The notes below the pieces were generated by a model. The model did not search any database, had not been told where the DNA came from, and was given only the letters and a program-made list of their open reading frames with translations. The translations under genes and the position numbers were made by a program. 64,000 nucleotides of DNA from Pseudomonas jinjuensis (lineage in GTDB: Bacteria; Pseudomonadota; Gammaproteobacteria; Pseudomonadales; Pseudomonadaceae), in NCBI RefSeq assembly GCF_900103845.1, contig NZ_FNIJ01000007.1:124001-188000 (forward strand), written 5' to 3'. Within the stretch, counting starts at the first letter, position 1. Every line of letters starts with the position of its first letter. Shown here piece after piece: positions 35,071 through 43,253 of the stretch.

Positions 35071-36440
35071 GGCAGGTACTCCATGTACATCTTGCTTTCC
35101 CATTCGGTGACCACCGAGCAGAAGCGCGCCCACTCGTCCGCCTTCAGGTCGCGGTAGAGGTCGGCCATGGCCGGCGGCAGCGCGCCACGCACCACGCTGT
35201 CCTCGTCGAAGGCCTGCACCGCCTCGCCGAGGGTCAGCGGCATGCGGCTGTTCTCGCGGGCCGCGGGGATGCTGTCGCTGTTGTCCGGCGCGCCGGGGTC
35301 TATGCGGTTTTCCAGGCCGTCGCGGATCGCCGCCAGCAGCAGGGTGTGCGACAGGTAGGGGTTCACGCTGGCGTCGGGCAGCTTGTATTCCAGGCGGCCG
35401 TTGGCGGACAGGCGCACGGTGCAGGTCTTGTTGTCCATGCCCCAGTTCAGGCGGTTCGGCGCGAACAGGCCGGCGTCCCAGAAGCGCTTGTAGGAGTTCA
35501 CCGTGGAAGCCATCACCAGCATCGAGCCGGGCGCGTGGGCGAGCAGGCCGCCGAGCGCGTGGCGACCGGTCTCGGTCAGGTGCAGGTCGCGGCGGCCGGC
35601 TTCCTCGATGACGTTCTCGTCGCCGCGCCACAGGCTGAAGTTGTGGTGGCAGCCGCTGCCCATGCTGCCGGTGCTCGGCTTGGGCATGAAGCTGGCGCGC
35701 ACGCCGAATTCGTTGGCGACCTGGCGGCAGATCAGGCGGTAGGTGATCAGGCGGTCGGCGGTCAGTTCGCAGGAATCGAACATCCAGTTCAGTTCCAGCT
35801 GGCCCGGGTCCTCGTAGTCACCCTCGATCATGTCCAGGCCCATGGCGCTGGCGTACTGCATCACGCGCTGGAAGATCGGCCGCATGGTTTCCAGGTTGCC
35901 GAGGTGGTAGGCGGGGCTGGCGCCCGGGCGCACCTTCACTTCCAGCTTGTCGCCGAACCAGGTCATCTCCGGTTCGCAGCCGGTCTTCAGGCGCAGGCCG
36001 GTGTCCTCGATGAACGCCTTGTGGGTGTCGATCAGCAGGCTGCGCGGATCGGTGGCGAGCACCTGGCCGCCGACTTCCGGGCGATGCTCCGGCTCGTAGA
36101 GGCGGCAGAAGAAGGCGCCGATGGAGCGGTCCCAGGGCAGCACGTTGAAGCTGCCGGCATCCGGCAGCGCGGTGAATTCCGCGGCCTGCGCGCCGCCGCC
36201 GAGCAGCACGCCGGCGCGGGTGCTCTGCAGGTCGGAAAGCGCGGTGCGGTGGAACTGCACGCCCTTCTCCAGGTTGCGCAGCAGATGCTTGGCCGGCACC
36301 ACCTTGGCGATCACCCGTCCGCTGAGGGTGACGACCTGGTAGTAGACGTATTCCACGCCGGAGTCCTTGATGCGGGCGCTGAGTTCCTGGGCGACTGCGG
36401 AGCTGGTGTTGTGTTCTTTATGAAGATCTAACGCGGTCAT
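35067..36440 (-). CDS. Glutamine-synthetase-like ligase (gamma-glutamyl-amide synthetase type)
   Basis: The 457-residue enzyme belongs to the GS family branch that joins glutamate to amines with ATP (PuuA, IpuC, aniline TdnQ types). Catalytic landmarks are GCEPEMTW (metal-binding ExE-like), YEDPGQLELNW, SGCHHNFSLW and NSYKRFWDAG. The arginine/ATP region WGMDNKTCTVRLS and LEYKLPDASVNPYLSHTLLLAA follow. The ATG at 36440 has GGAGGAGAACCCG before it. It is co-translated with the unexported binding protein. An AT-rich 140-bp gap precedes it. The P450 system lies upstream, so I infer that it activates an amine substrate as a gamma-glutamyl amide. Confidence 0.85.
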   Translation of the reverse strand: MTALDLHKEHNTSSAVAQELSARIKDSGVEYVYYQVVTLSGRVIAKVVPAKHLLRNLEKGVQFHRTALSDLQSTRAGVLLGGGAQAAEFTALPDAGSFNVLPWDRSIGAFFCRLYEPEHRPEVGGQVLATDPRSLLIDTHKAFIEDTGLRLKTGCEPEMTWFGDKLEVKVRPGASPAYHLGNLETMRPIFQRVMQYASAMGLDMIEGDYEDPGQLELNWMFDSCELTADRLITYRLICRQVANEFGVRASFMPKPSTGSMGSGCHHNFSLWRGDENVIEEAGRRDLHLTETGRHALGGLLAHAPGSMLVMASTVNSYKRFWDAGLFAPNRLNWGMDNKTCTVRLSANGRLEYKLPDASVNPYLSHTLLLAAIRDGLENRIDPGAPDNSDSIPAARENSRMPLTLGEAVQAFDEDSVVRGALPPAMADLYRDLKADEWARFCSVVTEWESKMYMEYLP

Positions 36441-36580
36441 TCGGGTTCTCCTCCAGCACCGGCATGGCAAGGCGATGCTGCGGTTCGTTGGTTGTTTTTA
36501 TTTATTTAGATGAACACTGGTTTAATAGTTTTTATTTCGAAGCAAAAAAGACCTCGCGGTGATGGTGCGGTGCAGAGGGT

Positions 36581-37309
36581 TCAGTGGGTGGGCGTTTCGC
36601 CGCTGCGGAACAGCTGCGCGGCCCAGCGGGCGATGGGCGAGCTGTCCACCGGCGTATCCAGGGATTGGTTGGCCTGTGCGGCGACGTCTCCCGGAATCAT
36701 GCGGCCGCCGTAGCGGTCCAGCAGGGCCTGGACATAGGCCGCGCTGAATTCCGGGTGGTACTGCACCGACAGCGCCGGGAACTGGTAGGCCAGCACGCCG
36801 TTCGGGCAGTGCGGCGAGCCGCCGAGCACCTCGGCCTGGGGCGGCACGGAGGTGACCTGGTCCTGGTGGAAGATGAACACCGGCGCGTCCTGCAGCACGG
36901 GCGAGCCGTAGCGGTACTTCTCCGCGCCGACGCCCCAGCCCTGCTCGGCCCTGGTGGTCTGCCCGGCGAAGGCGTCGGCCATGATCTGGTGGCCGAAGCA
37001 GATGCCGAACACCGGCTTGCGCAGGTCCCGCAGGCGCTGCAGGAAGGCGACCAGGTCCTGCATCCACTCGCTGTTTTCATAGCTGCTGTGGCGCGAGCCG
37101 CTGAGCAGGTAGCCGTCGTATTCCCGCGGATCGGGCAGCGCTTCGCCGCTGACCGGCGAGACACAGGCGAAGCTCGCTTCCGGCAATGCCGGCGCGATCC
37201 AGCGCTCGATCATCTGCGGGTAGGAGCCGAAGCGCTCACGCAGGTCGTCCGGCACCAGGCCGTTCTCGATGATGCACAGGCGCAGCGGTTTATCGGATTG
37301 CACGCTCAT
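36581..37309 (-). CDS. Class I glutamine amidotransferase-fold protein (gamma-glutamyl hydrolase candidate)
   Basis: This 242-residue protein has the triad of class I amidotransferases: nucleophile in FGICFGHQI (about residue 100) and QYHPEF (His-x-Glu, about residues 185-190). EYDGYLLSGSRHSSYE is the oxyanion region. It has no synthetase partner domain, so it is stand-alone, like PuuD or TdnT, which act on gamma-glutamyl amides. The gene lies 18 bp after the flavodoxin gene and 140 bp before the ligase gene. The inferred role is removal of glutamate from an oxidised intermediate. Confidence 0.82.
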   Translation of the reverse strand: MSVQSDKPLRLCIIENGLVPDDLRERFGSYPQMIERWIAPALPEASFACVSPVSGEALPDPREYDGYLLSGSRHSSYENSEWMQDLVAFLQRLRDLRKPVFGICFGHQIMADAFAGQTTRAEQGWGVGAEKYRYGSPVLQDAPVFIFHQDQVTSVPPQAEVLGGSPHCPNGVLAYQFPALSVQYHPEFSAAYVQALLDRYGGRMIPGDVAAQANQSLDTPVDSSPIARWAAQLFRSGETPTH

Positions 37310-37327
37310 CTTTTTTCTCCGGAACGC

Positions 37328-37768
37328 TCAGATCGCGCCGAGGATCTGTCGGGTCCAGGCCAGCGCCACGTCGCCGGGCAGTTCGCCGCTGGAGGCGTCG
37401 TGCAGGCCGCGCTCGCCCACCTGTTCGGCACCCAGTTCGCAGAGCTTGTCGGCGATGATCTGGCTGCCGTTGTTGTAAGTATCGTAGAAGCTGTCGCCGA
37501 GGCCGAAGGCGGCGAAGCGCAGGCCGCAGAGGTCGGGGCGGCGCTGCTCCAGGCTATTGAAGAACGGCTGCGCGCTGTTCGGCAGCTCGCCGTCGCCGTA
37601 GGTCGAGCAGACGATGATGTGGAAGTCGTCGGCGCTCAGCTGGTCGGCATCGAAGCGCGACATGTCGTGCACGCTGGTCTCGTAGTCGTTGCCGAGGGCG
37701 TCGCGGATGTCGTCGGCGACCATCTCCGCGTTGCCGGTCTCGGTGCCGTACAGAACGATCATTTTCAT
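37328..37768 (-). CDS. Short-chain flavodoxin
   Basis: This 146-residue FMN protein shuttles electrons. The phosphate loop is YGTETGNAE (residues 7-15), the first FMN loop is CSTYGDGELP (about residues 54-63) and the second is FGLGDSFYDTYNN. The fold matches MioC-like flavodoxins. It lies between the reductase gene (28 bp upstream) and the amidotransferase gene (18 bp downstream), on the same strand as the P450. It is therefore the likely direct electron donor to the P450, replacing the more common ferredoxin. Confidence 0.9.
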   Translation of the reverse strand: MKMIVLYGTETGNAEMVADDIRDALGNDYETSVHDMSRFDADQLSADDFHIIVCSTYGDGELPNSAQPFFNSLEQRRPDLCGLRFAAFGLGDSFYDTYNNGSQIIADKLCELGAEQVGERGLHDASSGELPGDVALAWTRQILGAI

Positions 37769-37796
37769 GGCTGTCTCCGTTCTCTTCTAAGGAGAG

Positions 37797-39065
37797 CTAT
37801 TGGCTCTGGGCGATGGCGAGCATGTCGCGGCGGTCGCCGATCTTGCGGCGCACCCGCCCGGGCGCCGCGCGCTGTTGTTCCGCCGCGTCGATCAGCTTCC
37901 AGCCGGCGTAGGGCACGCACTGCGCGCGGATGGTCTCGGGCAGCGCCAGCAGGCCGGGCTTGCCGGTGGCCAGCTGGTCGTGCTCGACGGCGGCGATGAT
38001 GGCGTCGGCGACCAGGCGGGCGTCGGCGCGGTTCTCCGGGATGGTCCCGCGCGGACCGCGCTTGAACCAGCCGACGCAGTACAGCCCGTCGTCCAGCCGG
38101 CCCTGTTCGAGATCGGCCCGCGCGCTGACCAGCTCGTCGCGGCGCAGCGCGGCGCCGTCGTGTTCGGTGAAGCCGATGGCGGTGATCACGCTGTCGGCCT
38201 CGATGCGCAGCTCGCGGCCATCGTCGGCGTTGCGCAAGCGGATCGCCTCGACCCGCTGCTGTCCCTCGATCGCCTCGGGAATCCAGCCGAAATGGAAGGT
38301 CACCTGCTTACCGATGGCGTCGCGGCTGGCTTCCTGCAGGTCGAGCAGCACGTCCAGGCGCGCGGCCTCCGCGGTGCTGAGCGGCGTGACCGACTGCGGC
38401 AGGTCCTCGACCCGGAAGCGCACCTGCGCCAGCTTGCCCAGCTCGCGCAGCATCACCGGGTCGAACTTGCCCTGCGCAGCCGGCGAGCGGCCGACGATAT
38501 CGATGCGCTCGACGCCCTCGGCGAGCAGGGCGGCCAGCGGCTCCTCGGCGATGTCCGAGCCGTCGAAATCGGCGGCGGACTTGGCCAGCAGGCGGAGAAT
38601 GTCGATGGCCACGTTGCCGTTGCCGACTATGGTCACCCGCTTGCCGAGGCGCGGGGCGAAGCCCTGTTCGTCGGGGTGGGCGTTCCACAGGCGGGTCAGG
38701 CGGCCGGAGCGGTGCACGCCGTCCAGCTGCTCGCCGGGCACGCCCAGCGCGCGGTCGCCGTAGAGGCCGGTGGCGAGCACCACCAGGTCGAAGGCGCCGC
38801 GCAGCTCGTCCAGCGACAGGTCGCGGCCGATCTCCAGGTTGCCGAGGAACTGGATGCCTTCGCGTTCGAACAGCCGCTCGAACTGCCGGCTGACCGCCTT
38901 GGTGCCCTGGTGATCCGGCGCCACGCCGTAGCGCACCAGGCCGAAGGGCGCGGGCAGGCGGTCGAGCAGGGCGATCTGCGCGTCCGCCCACTGCTTGCGC
39001 AGGGCCTGGGCCAGGTAGCAGCCGGCCGGCCCGCTGCCGACGATGGCGATGCTCGGCGCGTTCAT
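37797..39065 (-). CDS. Adrenodoxin-reductase-like FAD ferredoxin/flavodoxin reductase
   Basis: The 422-residue enzyme takes electrons from NAD(P)H to flavodoxin. The FAD motif is VGSGPAGCYLAQAL (about residues 9-22). FGLVRYGVAPDHQGTK is the hallmark of adrenodoxin/FprA-type reductases, VTIVGNGNVAIDILR is the nucleotide site, and GWFKRGPRGTIPENR is the conserved FAD-proximal loop. The start ATG overlaps the P450 stop (ATGA). This order, P450 then reductase then flavodoxin, gives a complete three-component electron chain. It is unrelated in fold to the fpr product at 21071. Confidence 0.92.
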   Translation of the reverse strand: MNAPSIAIVGSGPAGCYLAQALRKQWADAQIALLDRLPAPFGLVRYGVAPDHQGTKAVSRQFERLFEREGIQFLGNLEIGRDLSLDELRGAFDLVVLATGLYGDRALGVPGEQLDGVHRSGRLTRLWNAHPDEQGFAPRLGKRVTIVGNGNVAIDILRLLAKSAADFDGSDIAEEPLAALLAEGVERIDIVGRSPAAQGKFDPVMLRELGKLAQVRFRVEDLPQSVTPLSTAEAARLDVLLDLQEASRDAIGKQVTFHFGWIPEAIEGQQRVEAIRLRNADDGRELRIEADSVITAIGFTEHDGAALRRDELVSARADLEQGRLDDGLYCVGWFKRGPRGTIPENRADARLVADAIIAAVEHDQLATGKPGLLALPETIRAQCVPYAGWKLIDAAEQQRAAPGRVRRKIGDRRDMLAIAQSQ

Positions 39066-40276
39066 GCCCGCGGCACCGCGTCGAAGGCGATCGGCAGACG
39101 CGTGGCGCCGGTGTTGCCGCTGTCCGGCAGCCATTCCGGCTCGCCGTCGTAGGCCGGGTTCTTCATGCGCTGGGCGAGCAGGGCGAGGGCGGCGGTCATG
39201 TCGCCGCGAGCGATGAAGTGACCGATGCAGTGGTGCGCCCCGGCGCCGAAGCCGAAGTGCGGCTGGCGCTTGGCGGTGATGTCGAAGCCGGGATTCTCGA
39301 ACACCCGCGGATCGGTGCCGGCGGCCTGGCTGAACAGGTGCACGGTGGTGCCCCGCTTGATCTGCAGGCCCTGGAACTCGAAGTCCTCCAGCGCCTCGCG
39401 GGTCACCCAGGTGACGGTCGGACGCACGCGCATTACTTCCTCCACCGCGGCGCGGGCCAGCTCGGGATCGTCGCCAAGCAGCGTCCACTGCTGCGGATGC
39501 TGGAGGAAGGTGTCCATCGCCAGGCTGATCTGGTTCCGCGTGGTGTCGATGCCGCCGAAGATCGCCAGGACGATCATGTCGTACAGCTCCTGCTCGCTCA
39601 GCGTGCCCTCGTCGCTGGCGCGCACCAGGTTGCTGAGGAAGTCCTCGCCCAGCCCGTTGCGCCGCGCCGCCTCGACCGCCTGCCGGGCGTAGCCGAACAG
39701 CTTGTCGGTGGCGGCATTGATCCGCGCCTCGTCGCGCTTGAAGGTCACGCCGAGTGCTAGGCCCATTTCCACCGCCAGATCGGCCAGCCCGCGCCATTCG
39801 CTGCGCGGCAGGTCGAGCAGCAGGCAGATCACCTGGGTCGCGTAGGGCTCGGCGAAGGCCGAGACGAACTCGCACTTGCCGTCGGCGATGAAGTCGTCGA
39901 TCAGCTCGTTGGCGATCTTCTGGAATTCCGGCATCAGCTGCTTCACCAGCTTCGGCGAGAACGCCGGGTTGGCCAGCCGGCGCAGCCGCGAATGGTCGGC
40001 GCCTTCCTTGCTCAGCAGCATGCGCATCCACCAGTCGGCGAAGCTGCCGGTGGCGTTGTTGTGCGCCGGCCAGGCGTAGCTGCCCTGGCGCAGGCGCTGG
40101 TCGCGCAGCAGCTTGTTCACCTCGTCGTAACGCAGCACGGCGATGCCGTAGGGCGTGCGGGCGAACCAGCTCTGCTCGCGCGCCTGCATCACCGCGGCGG
40201 AGCGCATGGAGAAGGTCGGGTCGCTGACATCCAGGTAGGGAGCGGCTTCCAGGGTGGTCGGGAGACTGGCGGACAT
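39062..40276 (-). CDS. Cytochrome P450 monooxygenase
   Basis: This 404-residue soluble bacterial P450 has an I-helix FGGIDTTRNQ (acid-threonine pair for oxygen activation, about residues 243-252). The K-helix ExxR is EVMR, followed by RPTVTWVTR. The haem loop is FGFGAGAHHCIGHFIAR, with the cysteine ligand about residue 350. The N-terminus has no membrane anchor. It is the first gene of the minus-strand cluster and overlaps the reductase gene by 4 bp. An AT-rich palindrome lies upstream at 40411-40430. The substrate is unknown; the neighbours suggest an amine or its gamma-glutamyl derivative. Confidence 0.95.
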   Translation of the reverse strand: MSASLPTTLEAAPYLDVSDPTFSMRSAAVMQAREQSWFARTPYGIAVLRYDEVNKLLRDQRLRQGSYAWPAHNNATGSFADWWMRMLLSKEGADHSRLRRLANPAFSPKLVKQLMPEFQKIANELIDDFIADGKCEFVSAFAEPYATQVICLLLDLPRSEWRGLADLAVEMGLALGVTFKRDEARINAATDKLFGYARQAVEAARRNGLGEDFLSNLVRASDEGTLSEQELYDMIVLAIFGGIDTTRNQISLAMDTFLQHPQQWTLLGDDPELARAAVEEVMRVRPTVTWVTREALEDFEFQGLQIKRGTTVHLFSQAAGTDPRVFENPGFDITAKRQPHFGFGAGAHHCIGHFIARGDMTAALALLAQRMKNPAYDGEPEWLPDSGNTGATRLPIAFDAVPRA

Positions 40277-40410
40277 GCGGATTCCTCCGGTTCTTCGGCG
40301 CCTGGCGGCATCTCGGCCACGGGCGCGATTCGTTGTTCTTGTTGCGGCTGATGCCGTCGCCTGTGTGGGACCCGAACCGGAATTGGCCGGTGGGGAGTGG
40401 TTTTCAATTT

Positions 40411-40430
40411 AAAATATGGTTTTATATTTT
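40411..40430. promoter_or_regulatory. Perfect AT-rich palindrome upstream of P450 gene
   Basis: Arms AAAATAT (40411-40417) and ATATTTT (40424-40430) flank GGTTTT. It lies between the divergent P450 and second amidotransferase genes, about 135 bp from each start. It is a plausible operator for the FCD-type GntR regulator or a promoter AT element. Confidence 0.5.
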
Positions 40431-40463
40431 TCAAAGGAAATTTTCAGTCCCGTGACTCACCCC

Positions 40464-40533
40464 TGTAGGAGCGGGCCATGCCCGCGACCTTCATGGCACC
40501 GGATCATGGTCGCGGGCATGGCCCGCTCCTACG
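40464..40533. repeat. REP pair just upstream of second amidotransferase gene
   Basis: GTAGGAGCGGGCCATGCCCGCGA faces CGCGGGCATGGCCCGCTCCTAC, ending about 24 bp before the start codon at 40557. A strong hairpin this close to a ribosome site is unusual and could limit expression if transcription starts upstream of it. Confidence 0.85.
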
Positions 40534-40556
40534 GGAAACATTCAGGAGAAATGGAT

Positions 40557-41246
40557 ATGCCCAGAACCCGCACCATCGCCATCCGCCACGCCGAGGGCGA
40601 CGTCGCCGGCTGCCTGCCGGAGCTGTTCGCCGAGCAGGGCATCGAGCTGGAACTGCGAACGGTGGGCGACTCGTTGCCGGCGCCGAATGAAATGGAAATG
40701 CTGGTCGTGCTCGGCAGCCCCGAATCCGCCTACGACCACCGCGTGCCCTGGCTCGGTGAGGAACTGGCCTGGCTGAAGGCGGTGCAGGCGCATGGTGTGC
40801 CCACCCTCGGCATCTGCTTCGGCAGCCAGCTATTGGCGCGGGCGCTGGGCGGCGAGGTGTACCGCAACCGCACGGCGGAAATCGGCTGGATGCGGATCGA
40901 TACGCCGGAGGAAGACTGGCTGCACCGGGGGCCGTGGCTGAACTTCCACTTCGATGCCTTCACTCCGCCGCCGGGAGCCACCTTGCTGGGACGCACCGAT
41001 CTTGCGCCGCAGGCCTATCGGCATGGCCGTTCGCTGGGTGTGCAATTCCATCCGGAGATCACTACCGAGATGTTCGATACCTGGACGGCGTATTGGCGTG
41101 ACAGCGAGGAAGGACAGCGTTTCCTGGCCGGGGCGGGGGACCTGCCGGAGCGGATTCGCGCGGAGATCGCCGAGCGGGAAGCCGGCAATCGCGACAATTG
41201 CCGGGCGTTGGTGGGGGATTTTTTGCGTTGGGCGAATGGCGGATAA
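40557..41246 (+). CDS. Second class I glutamine amidotransferase-fold protein
   Basis: This 229-residue protein has nucleophile GICFGSQL (about residue 85) and FHPEIT (about residues 165-170). VVLGSPESAYDHRVPWLGEE is the substrate-side loop of stand-alone GATases. The ATG at 40557 is 8 bases from GGAG; an ATG at 40551 is too close. It is divergent from the P450 and differs clearly from the amidotransferase at 36581, so it is a distant paralogue rather than a duplicate. It may hydrolyse gamma-glutamyl amides in the same pathway or be independent. Confidence 0.8.
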   Translation: MPRTRTIAIRHAEGDVAGCLPELFAEQGIELELRTVGDSLPAPNEMEMLVVLGSPESAYDHRVPWLGEELAWLKAVQAHGVPTLGICFGSQLLARALGGEVYRNRTAEIGWMRIDTPEEDWLHRGPWLNFHFDAFTPPPGATLLGRTDLAPQAYRHGRSLGVQFHPEITTEMFDTWTAYWRDSEEGQRFLAGAGDLPERIRAEIAEREAGNRDNCRALVGDFLRWANGG

Positions 41247-41340
41247 CGCCTGTGGCGTTATGCGCCCTACCCGAAATGCCGCGCCCGGACTGTAGGAGCG
41301 GGCCATGCCCGCGAGTCGCACGCATGGCGTGCTCCTACAG
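41237..41340. repeat. GATAACGC-type palindrome and REP pair
   Basis: GCGGATAACGCCTGTGGCGTTATGC (41237-41270) overlaps the stop of the amidotransferase gene. A GTAGGAGCGGGCCATGCCCGCGA pair (41292-41340) follows, between convergent genes. Confidence 0.8.
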
Positions 41341-41357
41341 GGAGCGTTTCGCAGGGA

Positions 41358-42983
41358 TCAGAAGATGTAATCCGTCGTCAGGAAATTCGATTCCCGGTTG
41401 CGGATGATCTCGCTGACCAGTTCCTTGTTGTCGTCCTGGAATTTGGTCGCCACCAGTGTGCGGATGGAGAACACCCGCAGCGCGTCGTGCACGGAGAGGG
41501 TGCCTTCCGCCGAGTTCTTGCGGCCGTTGAAGGGGAAGGTATCCGGGCCGCGCTGGCATTGGGCGTTGATGTTGATCCGGCCGACCTGGTTGACGAAGGC
41601 GTCCACCAGCCGGCCGACCTGCGCCGGGTCGTTGCCGAAGATGCTCAGCTGCTGGCCGTAGTCGGAGCGCAGCACGTAGTCGATCACCTCGCCGAGGTCG
41701 CGGTAGGGCACCACCGGGATCAGCGGGCCGAACTGTTCTTCCTGGTACACCCGCATGTCCGGGCGCACCGGGCTGAGCACGGCCGGGTAGAAGAAGCTGG
41801 CGCGATGGGCGCCGCCGCCCGGGTTGATCACTTTCGCGCCCTTGGCGAGCGCGTCCTGCAGCAGGCCGTTGAGGTAGTCGACCTTGCCCGCTTCCGGCAG
41901 CGGGGTCAGGGCCACGCCCGGTTCCCAGGGCATGCCCGGCTTGAGCGCGGCGAGCCTGGCGCTGAACTTGTCGAGGAACGGCTGCAGCACGTCGTCATGC
42001 ACGAAGAGGATCTTCAGCGCGGTGCAGCGCTGGCCGTTGAAGGAGAGGGCGCCGGTGATGGCTTCGCTGACCGCGTTGTCCAGATCGACCTGGGGCAGGA
42101 CGATGCCGGGATTCTTCGCGTCCAGGCCGAGGGCGGCGCGCAGGCGGTGCGGGCGCGGGTGGAGCTTCTTCAGGTCGCTGGCGCCGGAGTGGGTGCCGAT
42201 GAAGGCGAACACGTCGATCCGGCCGCTGGCCATCAGCGCGCTGACCGTCTCGCGGCCCTTGCCGTAGATGATGTTGATGACGCCCGGCGGGAAGCTGTCG
42301 CGGAACGCCTCCAGCAGCGGGCGGATCAGCAGCACGCCGAACTTGGCCGGCTTGAACACCACGGTGTTGCCCATGATCAGCGCCGGGATCAGCGTGGTGA
42401 AGGTCTCGTTCAGCGGGTAGTTGTAGGGGCCCATGCACAGCGCCACGCCCAGCGGCACGCGGCGGATCTGGCCGAGGGTGCCCTGTTCCAGCTCGAAGCG
42501 GCTGGAGCGGCGGTCCAGTTCCTTGAGCGCCTCGATGGTGTCGACGATGTAGTCGCAGGTGCGGTCGAACTCCTTCTCGGAGTCCTTGAGGTTCTTGCCG
42601 ATCTCCCACATCAGCAGCTTGACCACCGCCTCGCGCTGTTCGCGCATGCGCGCGAGGAAGGTCTCGACATGCTGGATGCGCTCGGCCACCCGCAGCGTCG
42701 GCCACAGGCCCTGGCCATGGTCGTAGGCCTGCACCGCCGCATCGAGGGCGGCCAGCGCGGCGTCGGCGTCGAGCAGCGGAGTGCTGCCGAGGATCACCTG
42801 TTCGTCGCCCTTGTCCCCGGCCAGGAACACTGGGCTGCGCACCGGCGCCAGCGGGCCGTCCCAGCGCAGCAGCTGGCCGTTCAGCAGGTACTCGCGCTGC
42901 TCGATGGGCGCGCCCGGACGGTACTGCTCGGGGATGTCGGCGAGGGTGGGGAAGAGCTGGTCGAGATTGTTCTTGTCGTGCAT
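41358..42983 (-). CDS. gapN: NADP-dependent non-phosphorylating glyceraldehyde-3-phosphate dehydrogenase
   Basis: This 541-residue aldehyde dehydrogenase superfamily member resembles GapN, which turns glyceraldehyde-3-P into 3-phosphoglycerate with NADPH gain. The cofactor region is VALCMGPYNYPLNE, the NAD loop FIGTHSGASDLKK, and the catalytic cysteine is in FNGQRCTALK. A late CQRGPDTFPFNGRKNSAEGT is typical of this branch. The ATG at 42983 has AGAGGAATTGGCA before it. In P. aeruginosa the homologue (PA2323) lies beside the gluconate genes, as here. A role in lower glycolysis of sugar acids is plausible. Confidence 0.85.
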   Translation of the reverse strand: MHDKNNLDQLFPTLADIPEQYRPGAPIEQREYLLNGQLLRWDGPLAPVRSPVFLAGDKGDEQVILGSTPLLDADAALAALDAAVQAYDHGQGLWPTLRVAERIQHVETFLARMREQREAVVKLLMWEIGKNLKDSEKEFDRTCDYIVDTIEALKELDRRSSRFELEQGTLGQIRRVPLGVALCMGPYNYPLNETFTTLIPALIMGNTVVFKPAKFGVLLIRPLLEAFRDSFPPGVINIIYGKGRETVSALMASGRIDVFAFIGTHSGASDLKKLHPRPHRLRAALGLDAKNPGIVLPQVDLDNAVSEAITGALSFNGQRCTALKILFVHDDVLQPFLDKFSARLAALKPGMPWEPGVALTPLPEAGKVDYLNGLLQDALAKGAKVINPGGGAHRASFFYPAVLSPVRPDMRVYQEEQFGPLIPVVPYRDLGEVIDYVLRSDYGQQLSIFGNDPAQVGRLVDAFVNQVGRININAQCQRGPDTFPFNGRKNSAEGTLSVHDALRVFSIRTLVATKFQDDNKELVSEIIRNRESNFLTTDYIF

Positions 42984-43118
42984 TGCCAATTCCTCTGGAG
43001 CGGGTGGATCAGGGGAAAGCTGTGTGCTGTTTTAGCCTGTGGGGGTGATTAAGTGAATCGTTTCAGCAGGCCGTTGGGCGGAAAGTGGGTGGGCGAGGGC
43101 TTCGGTCGTCGGGGAGTC

Positions 43119-43244
43119 GTAGGAGCGGGCCATGCCCGCGACCGGTCGCGCCCGGGTGCGCTCCTACAGGTAGGGCGAATAACCGTTCGCGGTTATCCGC
43201 CGTCCTGAAACGGCGGATGACGCTGGCGCGCCATGCGCCCTACC
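43119..43244. repeat. REP pair and double GATAACGC-type palindrome
   Basis: A GTAGGAGCGGGCCATGCCCGCG element faces GCGCTCCTAC (43119-43168). Two palindromes bounded by GTAGGGCG and CGCCCTAC (43170-43244) follow, filling the 270-bp gapN-gntT gap. Confidence 0.8.
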
Positions 43245-43253
43245 AGAGCTGTC

